From assembly GCF_016862935.1 (NCBI RefSeq), contig NZ_BONX01000045.1:148635-212634 (forward strand): a stretch of 64,000 bases of DNA, in the 5' to 3' direction. This stretch comes from Plantactinospora mayteni. GTDB lineage: Bacteria; Actinomycetota; Actinomycetes; Mycobacteriales; Micromonosporaceae. The position numbers were made by a program, and so were the translations under genes. Positions 43,103-51,112 of this stretch are shown here, one piece after another. The notes under the pieces are model-generated. The model saw only the letters and a list, made by a program, of their open reading frames with translations. It made no database searches and had not been told where the DNA came from. Position 1 is the first letter of the stretch. Every line of letters begins with the position of its first letter.

Positions 43103-43867
43103 TCACTCGGGGGCAGGGAAGCGCGGCTTCCGCTTTTCCATGAACGACGACGCGCCCTCGGCCATGTCCGGGCTGCCGATCGCCTGCACCAGCATGCCGA
43201 GTCCGGTGGAGAACGAGTCGCGTGCGGCGTTCCACCAGATGTTCGAACTCACCTTGGTGATCTCGAGATAGCGCGGGCTCAGCGCGGCGAGCTCGGCACA
43301 CCACCCGATCACCGTCTCTTCGAGCCGGTCGTCGTCGACGACGTCGTTGACCAGCCCGAGGTCCATCGCCTTCTCGGCCGGGTACCGGCGGCACAGCATG
43401 GCGAGTTCCTTCGCGCGCTTCTCGCCGATCTGCACGCCCATCACATTGGTCGCACCCGTCACCGGCGAGCTGCCGACCCTCGGGCCGGTCTGGCCGAAGG
43501 TGGCCGACCGGGCCGCGACGGCGAGGTCGCACGCGACCACCAGCTCGTTGCCACCGCCGGCCGCCGCGCCGTTCACCGCCGCGATGACCGGCCGAGGACA
43601 GCTTCGCACCGCATCGAAGAGCCGCAGGCTCGCCCGGTACAGCGCCCGCATGTTCGCGGTGTCCGGCGCGGCGAGGTTGGTCAGCGCTCCGCCGGCACAG
43701 AACGAGCCGCCAGAGCCGGTGATCACCACCGAGTGGTACGACGTGGCGCCCTCCAGCGCATCCGCGATCGCGTGCGCCATCGGCCCGTCGTACGCGTTGC
43801 GCCGCTCCGGCCGGTTGAGGCGGATCCACAGCGCCGTGCCACGGGGCTCGACCTCGATGTCTGCCAT
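43103..43867 (-). CDS. Crotonase of MenB/BadI type (possible ring-opening hydrolase)
   Basis: 254 residues: FCAGGALTNL, AAVNGAAAGGGNELVVACDL, TFGQTGPRVGSS and MLCRRYPAEKAMDLGLVN, ending SSFMEKRKPRFP. The FGQTGPRVGS segment and GLVNxVV context match naphthoate synthase (MenB) and 2-ketocyclohexanecarboxyl-CoA hydrolase (BadI), which do or undo Claisen-type ring closure. The following Gly-rich tract differs from BadI (PVTGATN). Coupled by TGATG to an AliB-like dehydrogenase, so a ring-opening role is inferred, not shown. Confidence 0.75.
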   Translation of the reverse strand: MADIEVEPRGTALWIRLNRPERRNAYDGPMAHAIADALEGATSYHSVVITGSGGSFCAGGALTNLAAPDTANMRALYRASLRLFDAVRSCPRPVIAAVNGAAAGGGNELVVACDLAVAARSATFGQTGPRVGSSPVTGATNVMGVQIGEKRAKELAMLCRRYPAEKAMDLGLVNDVVDDDRLEETVIGWCAELAALSPRYLEITKVSSNIWWNAARDSFSTGLGMLVQAIGSPDMAEGASSFMEKRKPRFPAPE

Positions 43868-45066
43868 CAGCTCTCCCTGCGAAGTTCGGTGCGATGCCTG
43901 TCCATGTTCTTCCAGCCCAGCGCGTCGTCGGCGATGAGGATGGCCTGGATGTTCGCCGATCCTTCGCCGGTCTGCCACAGCTTGGCGTAGTTGAGGTAGA
44001 TGCTGATCGGCAGCTCGTCGCTGAACGCGGCGCCGCCGAAGATCTCGGCGGTGGCCTGGGCGGCCCGGTTGCACACCTCGCCCGCGTAGTACTTCGCGAT
44101 CGTGCTCTCCCGGGTCGCGACGAATCCGGCGTCGTACCCGTCGGCGGCGGCCCGGACCAGAGCCCGAGCGGCGGCGACCTCCACGGTCATGTCGGCGAGC
44201 TGCTTCTTGACCAACTGGAAGCTGCCGATCTTCTCGCCGAAGGCGGTACGTTCGTCGGCGTACGCCACGGCCGCGTCGAGACACGCCTGTGCCAGCCCGA
44301 CGGAACGGGAGGCGACCGACAGGCGCCCGTAGTCCATGGCGTTCATCGCCACCTTGAACCCCTCGCCCTCGGCGCCGAGCAAATGCGACGCGGGCACGCG
44401 CACATCGGTGAACGTCACCGAGTTCGTCGGCATCAGTTTGCCGAGCACCCGGCATGGGACCCGGGTCGCCGCGAAGCCCGGCGTGTCGGTGGGCACCACG
44501 AACGCGGTCACCCCCCGGTGCGCGGCATCGGGGTCGGTCTTCGCGTAGACCACGGCCACGTCGGCGACGTTCGCGTTGGTGATCCACATCTTCGCGCCGT
44601 TGACGACGTACTCGTCCCCGTCGCGCACCGCGCGGGTACGCATCGCGCCCAGGAAGTCCGAACCGCCGTCCGGCTCGGTCATGGCGTTCGCTCCGAGCAG
44701 CTCACCGCGGACCAGGCCCGGCACATAGCGCCGCACCATCTCCCGCGTTCCCCAGTTGGCGATGGTCAGCGGGACCGTCGCCGCCTGGAGGTTCATCGGG
44801 GCCGACAGCGGCGGGTAGACCCGGGCGATCTGCTCGGCCACCACCGACAGCGCCCGGTATCCGGCGTCGTTGCCGCCGAGGTCCTCCGGGAAGCAGCACC
44901 CGAAGAAGCCCAGTTCCCCCATCTCGCGGTAGAGGTCGCGCGGAAACTCGCCCCGCTCCTCCAGCTCCCTGATCCGCGGGCGCACCCGGGCCTGCCCCCA
45001 CTCCCACACGAGCGAGCCGAATTCGGCGGCGATGTCCGCGCGGGACGCAACAGTCTGTGCCACCAT
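43867..45066 (-). CDS. Acyl-CoA dehydrogenase (AliB-like)
   Basis: 399 residues: GCCFPEDLGGNDAG, NAMTEPDGGSDFLGA, NGAKMWITNANVADV, EIFGGAAFSDELPIS and LWQTGEGSANIQAILIADDALGW. The last block resembles cyclohexanecarboxyl-CoA dehydrogenases (AliB) more than fatty acyl-CoA dehydrogenases. First gene of a two-gene operon with the BadI-like crotonase, divergent from the GntR regulator. Confidence 0.88.
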   Translation of the reverse strand: MVAQTVASRADIAAEFGSLVWEWGQARVRPRIRELEERGEFPRDLYREMGELGFFGCCFPEDLGGNDAGYRALSVVAEQIARVYPPLSAPMNLQAATVPLTIANWGTREMVRRYVPGLVRGELLGANAMTEPDGGSDFLGAMRTRAVRDGDEYVVNGAKMWITNANVADVAVVYAKTDPDAAHRGVTAFVVPTDTPGFAATRVPCRVLGKLMPTNSVTFTDVRVPASHLLGAEGEGFKVAMNAMDYGRLSVASRSVGLAQACLDAAVAYADERTAFGEKIGSFQLVKKQLADMTVEVAAARALVRAAADGYDAGFVATRESTIAKYYAGEVCNRAAQATAEIFGGAAFSDELPISIYLNYAKLWQTGEGSANIQAILIADDALGWKNMDRHRTELRRES

Positions 45067-45107
45067 GCATCAACCCCTCTTCGTCAGGTGCGGGTGTTCG
45101 GCCGACA

Positions 45108-45127
45108 GATCTGTGGTCTGTGAGATC
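45108..45127. promoter_or_regulatory. Possible GntR operator
   Basis: Inverted repeat GATCT-N10-AGATC lies between the divergent AliB-like gene and the GntR gene. A FadR-type regulator often binds such a site beside its own gene. No good -35/-10 pair was found here. Confidence 0.35.
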
Positions 45128-45193
45128 CGCCACAGGCGGCTGTATGTGCTAATCTTCGGCATCATTCTGGGACTTGCGAGGACGGAGTCGTCG

Positions 45194-45946
45194 ATGGCCG
45201 TTGCCGACCCGGCACAGCGCCCCCCGAAAGCCGCCATGCTGGTGGCCCAGCGCATCGTGCGTGACGCGATGCGCGACAACCTCCAGCCTGGGGACCTCCT
45301 GCTGCCCGAGCGCACGATGCTGGAGAAGTACCAGACCGGCCGGGGGACCCTGCGCGAAGCGCTGCGCCTGCTCGAGTTCCAGGGCGTGATCGCGCTCAAG
45401 CCGGGCCCCCGTGGTGGACCGGTGCTGCAAAACCCGGACGCCAGCCACCTCGCGAGCACCATCGTGCTGCTCATGCAGCTCAAGCAGGCGCCCTTCCGCA
45501 CGATCGTCGAGGTACGCACCGCGATGGAGCCGATGATCAGCAGCCTCGCCGCCAAGCGGATGTCGGACGAGTCGCTCGAGGAACTCGCCGGCACGATCGA
45601 GCAGATGCGCAAGGACATCGACGACCAGCACTCGTTCCTCGACGCCAACAAGCGCTTCCACGACATCATCGCCTGGTCGTCGGGGAACACGTTGTTCGGC
45701 TACATCGTCGACTCGCTGCTCGGCATCATGGACGGCACGGTGCTCGGCGTGGACTACCCCGGTCACCGCCGCAGCGCGATCCTGAAGGCGCACGAGGAGA
45801 TCTACTCGGCGCTCAAGGCCCGTGATCCGGAGGCGAGCGAGGCCCGCATGCGCGAGCACATCGAGGCGTACGAGCGGTACGCCGATCGCAAGTTCCCCCA
45901 GGTCCTCAAGGAGACCATCCCCTGGGAACAGCGCTTCTACGGGTGA
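45194..45946 (+). CDS. GntR-family regulator, FadR/FCD type
   Basis: 250 residues. Winged-helix domain (residues 13-78: LVAQRIVRDAMRDNLQPGDL, GRGTLREALRLLEFQGVI) and an all-helical FCD effector domain with possible metal ligands (EVRTAMEP, DANKRFHDII, HEEIYSALKARD, RMREHIEAY). ATG at 45194 with GGACGGAG. Its position beside the AliB-like/BadI-like operon and the Liv operon suggests it represses them until an acyl-CoA or acid binds. Confidence 0.9.
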   Translation: MAVADPAQRPPKAAMLVAQRIVRDAMRDNLQPGDLLLPERTMLEKYQTGRGTLREALRLLEFQGVIALKPGPRGGPVLQNPDASHLASTIVLLMQLKQAPFRTIVEVRTAMEPMISSLAAKRMSDESLEELAGTIEQMRKDIDDQHSFLDANKRFHDIIAWSSGNTLFGYIVDSLLGIMDGTVLGVDYPGHRRSAILKAHEEIYSALKARDPEASEARMREHIEAYERYADRKFPQVLKETIPWEQRFYG

Positions 45947-45968
45947 CCTGCCCGAGCACCTGACACGT

Positions 45969-45994
45969 CCCCGGCCGGCGCTCGCGGGCCGGGG
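45969..45994. terminator. Bidirectional hairpin terminator
   Basis: 8-bp perfect GC stem CCCCGGCC/GGCCGGGG with a 10-nt loop, placed between the convergent GntR and livF genes. Confidence 0.6.
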
Positions 45995-46014
45995 CCGATG
46001 CCGGTGCGCGACGG

Positions 46015-46734
46015 TCACTGTCCGGCCAGCGCAGCCTCGCCCAGAAACGCGCGCAGCACCGAGGCATGGCTGCGCGCGTCGCCAGCGACACCGGAGAAGA
46101 CGACCTCGCCACGGGCGATCGCGACCACGTGGTCGGCGACGTCGAGACCGGCGTCGGCGTTCTGCTCGACCATCAGGATGCCGATGCCGGAGTCCGCCAT
46201 CTCGCGTACCTTGGCGAGGATCGAGTCGACGACCACCGGAGCAAGGCCCATCGACGGCTCGTCCATCAGCATCACCCTCGGCTGCGACATCAGCGCCCGG
46301 CCGAAGGCCAGCATCTGCTGCTCACCGCCGCTGAGCAGCCCGGCCGCTCCGTTGGCCCGGTCGGCGAGGATCGGGAACATCTCGTGGACCCGGGCGAGCG
46401 TCTCGTCGTACGCCTGCTTGGGCGCGGTGTAGCCGCCCAGCCGCAGGTTCTCGGCCACCGTGAGCGGACTGAACACCCGCCGTCCCTCCGGCACCAGCAC
46501 GACTCCCCGGCGGACCACCTTGTGCGGCGCCAGCCGGGTGATGTCGTCGCCGTCGAGGCGCACGCTGCCCCGCACCGGCGGCTCCAGGCCGGCCGCTGCC
46601 TTGAGCGTGCTGCTCTTCCCGGCGCCGTTGGCGCCGAGCACGAGCGTGACCTTGCCGGGCGTTACGTCGAGGCTCACCCCGCGGACAGCCTCGATCTTGC
46701 CGTAGCGGACGTGGAGGTCCTTGATCTCAAGCAT
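46015..46734 (-). CDS. livF: Branched-chain-type ABC transporter ATPase LivF
   Basis: 239 residues: Walker A GANGAGKSS, signature LSGGEQQ, Walker B VMLMDEPSMGLAP and H-loop region. Short LivF type. Overlaps livG by 8 bp and ends the operon livK-H-M-G-F. Powers import through LivHM. Confidence 0.94.
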   Translation of the reverse strand: MLEIKDLHVRYGKIEAVRGVSLDVTPGKVTLVLGANGAGKSSTLKAAAGLEPPVRGSVRLDGDDITRLAPHKVVRRGVVLVPEGRRVFSPLTVAENLRLGGYTAPKQAYDETLARVHEMFPILADRANGAAGLLSGGEQQMLAFGRALMSQPRVMLMDEPSMGLAPVVVDSILAKVREMADSGIGILMVEQNADAGLDVADHVVAIARGEVVFSGVAGDARSHASVLRAFLGEAALAGQ

Positions 46735-47530
46735 CCCTGCCCCACTTCCTCCCGAGGTACGCCTCCTGCACGGCCGGGTTCCGCACGACCTCGCCGGGCT
46801 CGCCCTCGGCGATGAGCTGCCCGGAGTTCATCGCGAAGACGTAGTCACAGGTGTCCATCATCATCTGCACGTCGTGCTCGACGAGTAGCTGCGTCAGTCC
46901 CTCGTCCCGCAGATCTCGCAGCAGACCGGAGATCTCGGCCCGCTCGGACTGGTTCATCCCCGCGGTGGGCTCGTCCAGCAGCAGGAGGCGAGGGTCCATC
47001 GCCAGCGCCCGCGCGACCTCCACCCGACGCTGGGTACCGTAGGACAACTCCGAGGGGTAATAGCTCTCGAAGCCCCCCAGCCGGGTACGCCGAATCGCGT
47101 CCACCACCGCCGGTGATACTGCCGGGCCGCGCAGCCGCTCGAACCAGCTCGGCCGGCTGCCGGTCCTGTCGTCGGAGGTGGTCCGGGAGTCCGCGCCGAT
47201 CTGGATGTTGGCGCGTACGTTCAGGTCCGGCAGCAGCCGCACCATCTGGAACGTCCGGGCCACCCGGAGCCTGGCGAGCCGCGACGGCGGGACGTGCGCG
47301 TAGGACGCCCCGTCGAAGAGCAGCTCGCCACGGGTCATCCGGGTGAGTCGGGTGATCGCGCCGAGCAGCGTGCTCTTGCCGGACCCGTTCGGCCCGATGA
47401 TCCCGTAGATCAGACCCGGCATCAGCTTCATGGAGACGCCGTCGACCGCCCTGACGCCGCCGAAGTGCACGGCGAGGTCACGCAGTTCCAGGACGGGCGT
47501 GCTGGTTCGCTCGACCGGCTGGGCGCTCAT
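46727..47530 (-). CDS. livG: Branched-chain-type ABC transporter ATPase LivG
   Basis: 267 residues: Walker A GPNGSGKSTLL, the LivG-specific TFQMVRLLPDLNV, signature LSYGTQRRVEVARAL and Walker B LLLLDEPTAGMN. The signature is LSYGTQ rather than LSGGQQ, as in many LivG proteins. Four-base overlap with livM. Confidence 0.94.
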   Translation of the reverse strand: MSAQPVERTSTPVLELRDLAVHFGGVRAVDGVSMKLMPGLIYGIIGPNGSGKSTLLGAITRLTRMTRGELLFDGASYAHVPPSRLARLRVARTFQMVRLLPDLNVRANIQIGADSRTTSDDRTGSRPSWFERLRGPAVSPAVVDAIRRTRLGGFESYYPSELSYGTQRRVEVARALAMDPRLLLLDEPTAGMNQSERAEISGLLRDLRDEGLTQLLVEHDVQMMMDTCDYVFAMNSGQLIAEGEPGEVVRNPAVQEAYLGRKWGRDA

Positions 47531-48483
47531 GGCACGGTCTCCTCGTTCAGTGCGAACTCGCGCACGTCGCCGGGTTTCGGGTCGATGTCACCGGCCTGCT
47601 CGGCTGCCACGGCGGGCGGTGGATCGCGCCGTTCGCGCCGGCGCCGCCGGAGCCACTTGTTCAGGTCGACCAGCACGCCGTAGATGCCGCGCGGTAGGAA
47701 CACCGCGGCGAGCGCCACGATGATCCCGTAGACGAGTTCCTGCCACTCGCCGATCGCGGTGAGGATGTCCGGCAGCCAGGTGAAGATGATCGCGCCGATG
47801 ACCGCACCCTTCCAGGAGCGGGAACCGCCGACGATGATCATCGTCAGGCCGAGCACGATCAGGCCGAAGCCGATGTCCAGCGGGCCGATCGCGCTGCGGA
47901 CGAGTACGTTCATCGCGCCGGCCAGCCCGCCCAGCGCGCCGCTGACCACGAAGGCGGTGAGCCGGTAGCGACGCAGGCTGATGCCCATCGACAGGGCGAG
48001 TTCGGGGTCGTCACGTACGGCATCGACCCGGCGCCCGGTGCGCCCGACCTCGCTCAGCGCCACGAGCGCCAGGACGATGACCGTGAGCGCGAACATCTGG
48101 CCCATCGTGAAGTCGGTGATGACGCCGTACAGGCCGGTCGAACCACCCGTCGTTTCGCCACCGTTGATCGTGATGACCCCGATGATCAGGTCGAACGCGA
48201 CGGTGGCCATCGCCAGGTAGAGACCGTTGAGCTTGAAGATCAGGAGGCCCAGCAGCAGTCCGATGACGGCGGTGGCCAGCATCGCTGCCCCGATCGCCAC
48301 GAACGCGGAGACCTCCTGCTCGATCACGAGGATCGCGGCGAGGTAGGCACCGATCCCGTACGAACCGGCGCCGGCGAAGGAGAAGACACCCATCCGCAGC
48401 GGCACCTGGATCGACAGCGCCAGGATCAGGCCGGTACAGGTGGCCTGGATCAGGACCAGGTTGGAGTCGTAGAAATCCATCAT
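47527..48483 (-). CDS. livM: Branched-chain-type ABC permease LivM
   Basis: 318 residues with about eight to ten membrane helices, the family loop GRTGRRVDAVRDDPELALSMG and GLVVLG-like FGLIVLGLTMIIVGG. Two adjacent ATGs; the first (48483) overlaps the livH stop (ATGA). Forms the pore with LivH. Confidence 0.92.
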   Translation of the reverse strand: MMDFYDSNLVLIQATCTGLILALSIQVPLRMGVFSFAGAGSYGIGAYLAAILVIEQEVSAFVAIGAAMLATAVIGLLLGLLIFKLNGLYLAMATVAFDLIIGVITINGGETTGGSTGLYGVITDFTMGQMFALTVIVLALVALSEVGRTGRRVDAVRDDPELALSMGISLRRYRLTAFVVSGALGGLAGAMNVLVRSAIGPLDIGFGLIVLGLTMIIVGGSRSWKGAVIGAIIFTWLPDILTAIGEWQELVYGIIVALAAVFLPRGIYGVLVDLNKWLRRRRRERRDPPPAVAAEQAGDIDPKPGDVREFALNEETVP

Positions 48484-49367
48484 GTGCGTCGCACATCCGC
48501 GCGGCCGAAGACACCGGACGGCCGGAAGAGCAGGACCAGGAAGATCAGGCCGAAGCTGACCGCCTCCACCCAGGAGCCACTGGTCTGGGTGAGCACCACC
48601 GTCTCCGCGGCGGCCAGGAAGAAGGCGCCGAACGCGACACCGAGCATGCTGCCGACGCCCCCGAGGATGATGCACGCGAAGGCCTTCACCAGCAGCGTGT
48701 CACCGCTTTCGGCAGTGATCGCACCGAGGCCGAAGGTGAACAGTACGCCGGACAGGCCGGCCATCCCGCCCGAGACGGCCATCGTGACCAGTGCCATCTT
48801 GCGACGGTCGATGCCCATCAGGGCGGCGGTCTCGGCGTCCACGCCGATGGAGCGGAGCGCGAGGCCCTGGCGCGACCGCCGCAGCCACACCGCGGCGGCG
48901 ACCCACAGGACGAGCGCGACCACGATGCTGAGCGCGGCGATGTTGGTGATCCGCAGGTCACCCATCGTCCAGGTGTCCACGGTGAAGGTGGAACTGCTGA
49001 ACCCGAACGGGTTGCTCTTGGTGTGGTGCTGGGCGATCGCCAGCGGGATGATCGCGACCCCGATCCCACCGATCAGGATCTGCATCTCGGCGGTCCGTTT
49101 GTCCTTCGCTCGCTTGATGATCTGTTCGAAGGCGAGTACCTGGATCAGCAGGGACATCAGGGCGCCGACGACCAGGCCGAGCAGCACGATAAGCGGCAGC
49201 CCGAGTTCGGTCTGCTGCAACACCAGATAGGCCGTGAACGACGAGAACATGAAGATCGCGCCGTGGCCGAAGTTCAGGATGTCGATGGTGCCCCACGTCA
49301 GGCTCATGCCCAGCGCGAAGAGCAGGTAGATCGACCCCAGGGTCACCACACTCAGAAGGTCTTGCAC
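48480..49367 (-). CDS. livH: Branched-chain-type ABC permease LivH
   Basis: 295 residues, hydrophobic throughout: SIYLLFALGMSLTWGTIDILN, GHGAIFMFSSFTAYL, LRSIGVDAETAALMGIDRRK and ACIILGGVGSMLGVAFGAF. The GTG at 49367 follows AGGAGCAAGTC and is chosen over an upstream in-frame codon. Separated from livK by an 85-bp gap with a strong hairpin. Confidence 0.92.
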   Translation of the reverse strand: MQDLLSVVTLGSIYLLFALGMSLTWGTIDILNFGHGAIFMFSSFTAYLVLQQTELGLPLIVLLGLVVGALMSLLIQVLAFEQIIKRAKDKRTAEMQILIGGIGVAIIPLAIAQHHTKSNPFGFSSSTFTVDTWTMGDLRITNIAALSIVVALVLWVAAAVWLRRSRQGLALRSIGVDAETAALMGIDRRKMALVTMAVSGGMAGLSGVLFTFGLGAITAESGDTLLVKAFACIILGGVGSMLGVAFGAFFLAAAETVVLTQTSGSWVEAVSFGLIFLVLLFRPSGVFGRADVRRT

Positions 49368-49411
49368 GACTTGCTCCTGTCCGCTTCCTTCTCTGACCAG
49401 CCGACCGGGCA

Positions 49412-49440
49412 GCGTGGTGGGACCAGGGGTCCCACCACGC
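49412..49440. terminator. 13-bp hairpin between livK and livH
   Basis: GCGTGGTGGGACC (49412-49424), a 3-nt loop and its exact complement (49428-49440). Lying between the binding-protein gene and the permease genes of one operon, it likely attenuates transcription or protects the livK mRNA 3' end, giving excess binding protein. Confidence 0.75.
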
Positions 49441-49452
49441 GACACAGACAGG

Positions 49453-50637
49453 TCACTCGCCGGCGCCCTCGTAGAGGAGCTTCTCGCCCTCGGTGGTGTA
49501 CTCCACCATCACGCCGGGCACCTGGAGGGTGCCGTTCTCCCACTTCAGGTCCTTGCCGAGCGCGCCGTCGAAGGTCTTGGCCGCCTCTTCCTTCATGGCG
49601 TCCTTGATCGCTTCGCGGTCGGTGGAGTCCGCCGCCGCCATCGAGCGGGCCAGGAAGTACGCCGCGTCGTACGCCTCGGCCGCATAGTTCAGCGGGACCT
49701 CGCCGTACTCGGCGCGGTAGGCCGCCACGAACTTCTGGCTGCTCTCCGCGTTCTGCTGGTAGTTGAAGTCGACAGGCCAGACCATGCCGTCGCCGGCCTT
49801 GCCCGCGGGCTTGAGGTTGCCGGCGCTCGCACCGGAGTTGCCAAGTACCTTGCCCTGGTAGCCGGCCTGACGGAGCTGGGTCATCACGGTCGGGTTGGAC
49901 GCACCCACCTGGAGCGTGGCGACGACGTCGGGCTTCGACGCCAGAAGCTGCGAGATCGGGGCCGCGAAGTCCTGCGTCGTCGCCGACGTCGCGATGCTCT
50001 TGGTGATCTCGAAGCCGAGCTCCTTGGCGAGCTGGGGATAGGTCTTCTGACCGATCTCCTGAAGCGTGGGGGTCACGCTGGTGTACATGACACCGACGGA
50101 CTTGTAGCCCTGCTCCTTGATGAACCTCGAGATGATCGGGTAGTAGGAACTCATCAGCGGGGTGGCCCGGTAGGTGTAGTCGCCCACCACCACCCCGTCG
50201 CTGCCGGCCTGCGTGTAGATGATCGGCATGCCCCGCTTCTGGGCCAGCGGCGACATCGCCACCGCCTCGGTGCTGGACACCGATCCGAACACGGCCGCGA
50301 CGTCGCGGTCGGTGATCGCCGACGTCAGGGCGCTCGCCGCGGTCTGCGGCTCGCTCTTGGTGTCCTTGAACTCAAGCTTGATCTTACTGCCGCCGAGCAG
50401 GTCGGACTCGTTGATCTCCTTCACGGCGAGCTCGTAACCCTTGTTGGCGGAGGCACCGGCGAAGGCCACCACGCCGGTGGTCGGGTTGACCGACACCAGC
50501 TTGATCTCGTCCGGCAGGCCCTCACCCGAAGCTGGTGCGTCGCTACCCCCGCAGGCTGCCACGCTCAGCAGTACCCCGGTGGCGATCGCCGCGACCGCGA
50601 TCTTGCGCCGCCCTCCCCGGCGTGCGTTCCAGATCAT
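49453..50637 (-). CDS. livK: Substrate-binding lipoprotein LivK-type
   Basis: 394 residues. Lipoprotein signal peptide with lipobox SVAACGG (Cys near residue 29), then a type I periplasmic binding fold: GVVAFAGASANKGYELAVKE, AVFGSVSSTEAVAMSPLAQK, YRATPLMSSYYPIISRFI and DAAYFLARSM. The ATG at 50637 follows GGAGACAGCC. Such proteins bind amino acids in E. coli but aromatic or alicyclic acids in many soil bacteria. The genetic context favours an acid substrate. Confidence 0.92.
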   Translation of the reverse strand: MIWNARRGGRRKIAVAAIATGVLLSVAACGGSDAPASGEGLPDEIKLVSVNPTTGVVAFAGASANKGYELAVKEINESDLLGGSKIKLEFKDTKSEPQTAASALTSAITDRDVAAVFGSVSSTEAVAMSPLAQKRGMPIIYTQAGSDGVVVGDYTYRATPLMSSYYPIISRFIKEQGYKSVGVMYTSVTPTLQEIGQKTYPQLAKELGFEITKSIATSATTQDFAAPISQLLASKPDVVATLQVGASNPTVMTQLRQAGYQGKVLGNSGASAGNLKPAGKAGDGMVWPVDFNYQQNAESSQKFVAAYRAEYGEVPLNYAAEAYDAAYFLARSMAAADSTDREAIKDAMKEEAAKTFDGALGKDLKWENGTLQVPGVMVEYTTEGEKLLYEGAGE

Positions 50638-50653
50638 GGCTGTCTCCGATCGG

Positions 50654-50730
50654 CTATGCATATCATGCAGATGATTGGCATGTGACAGGCGTGTGATGGG
50701 CACCATACGACGCGGCGACGCTCCTGTAAA
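50654..50730 (-). promoter_or_regulatory. Liv operon promoter and leader palindrome
   Basis: On the minus strand TTTACA (50730-50725), 17 nt and TATGGT (50707-50702). In the leader lie CTATGCATATCAT (50654-50666) and the overlapping palindrome ATCAT-GCAG-ATGAT (50662-50675). CTATGCATAT followed by GAT also occurs at 58043-58055. Confidence 0.6.
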
Positions 50731-50809
50731 GCAGTTCACCCGGCACGATCGGGTCGGGTCCGAGGCCGAACGGTGCTGGGCGACCAGCCGCCACCCCAGG
50801 CGCGACGAG

Positions 50810-51000
50810 CAGGGCGAACTCACTCGCCGGCGACCGCGTAAGCGGAGCCACTCGCCCTCGACAGCGCACTCCACCATCGCGCCAGGCGCCCGCAGGCCGC
50901 CGACCCCACTTCAGGTCCTTACCAAACGCTCCGGCGTGGCGTCGTTGCGCGGCCTCGCACACCGAGGCGTAGCCGGAGAGCAACCAGTAGCCGTCGCGGG
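50810..51000 (-). pseudogene. Decayed C-terminal fragment of a second Liv binding protein
   Basis: The minus strand can be read DGYWLLSGYASVCEAAQRRH followed by AGAFGKDLKWGRRPAGAW. The nucleotides at 50814-50930 align almost base by base with the 3' end of livK (49455-49570), including the CACTTCAGGTCCTT block (GKDLKW) and the CTCGCCGGCG block at the end, but with frame damage. No start or N-terminal part is left. It is a remnant of a duplicated or exchanged binding-protein gene. Confidence 0.65.
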
Positions 51001-51036
51001 CGTCGGTCCACCCGACGGGCGCCTCGCCGCCCCACC

Positions 51037-51066
51037 TTCCAGCTGCCGTAATTTATGCCTATGATA
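51037..51066 (+). promoter_or_regulatory. Promoter of the third LLM gene with AT-rich element
   Basis: TTCCAG (51037-51042), 17 nt and TATGAT (51060-51065). The -10 lies inside CTATGATA, the inverse of the TATCATAG core seen at the P450 promoter (21523-21541). Confidence 0.4.
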
Positions 51067-51112
51067 GCCAGTGTTAGGTGTCCTGCGCTGAGGCTTGGAG
51101 AGGAGTGCGGCG

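Noticed and set aside
46015..50637. Dedicated leucine/isoleucine/valine importer
   Set aside because: The family name suggests it, but the location inside a CoA-ester catabolic island makes import of a carboxylic acid more likely; substrate left open.
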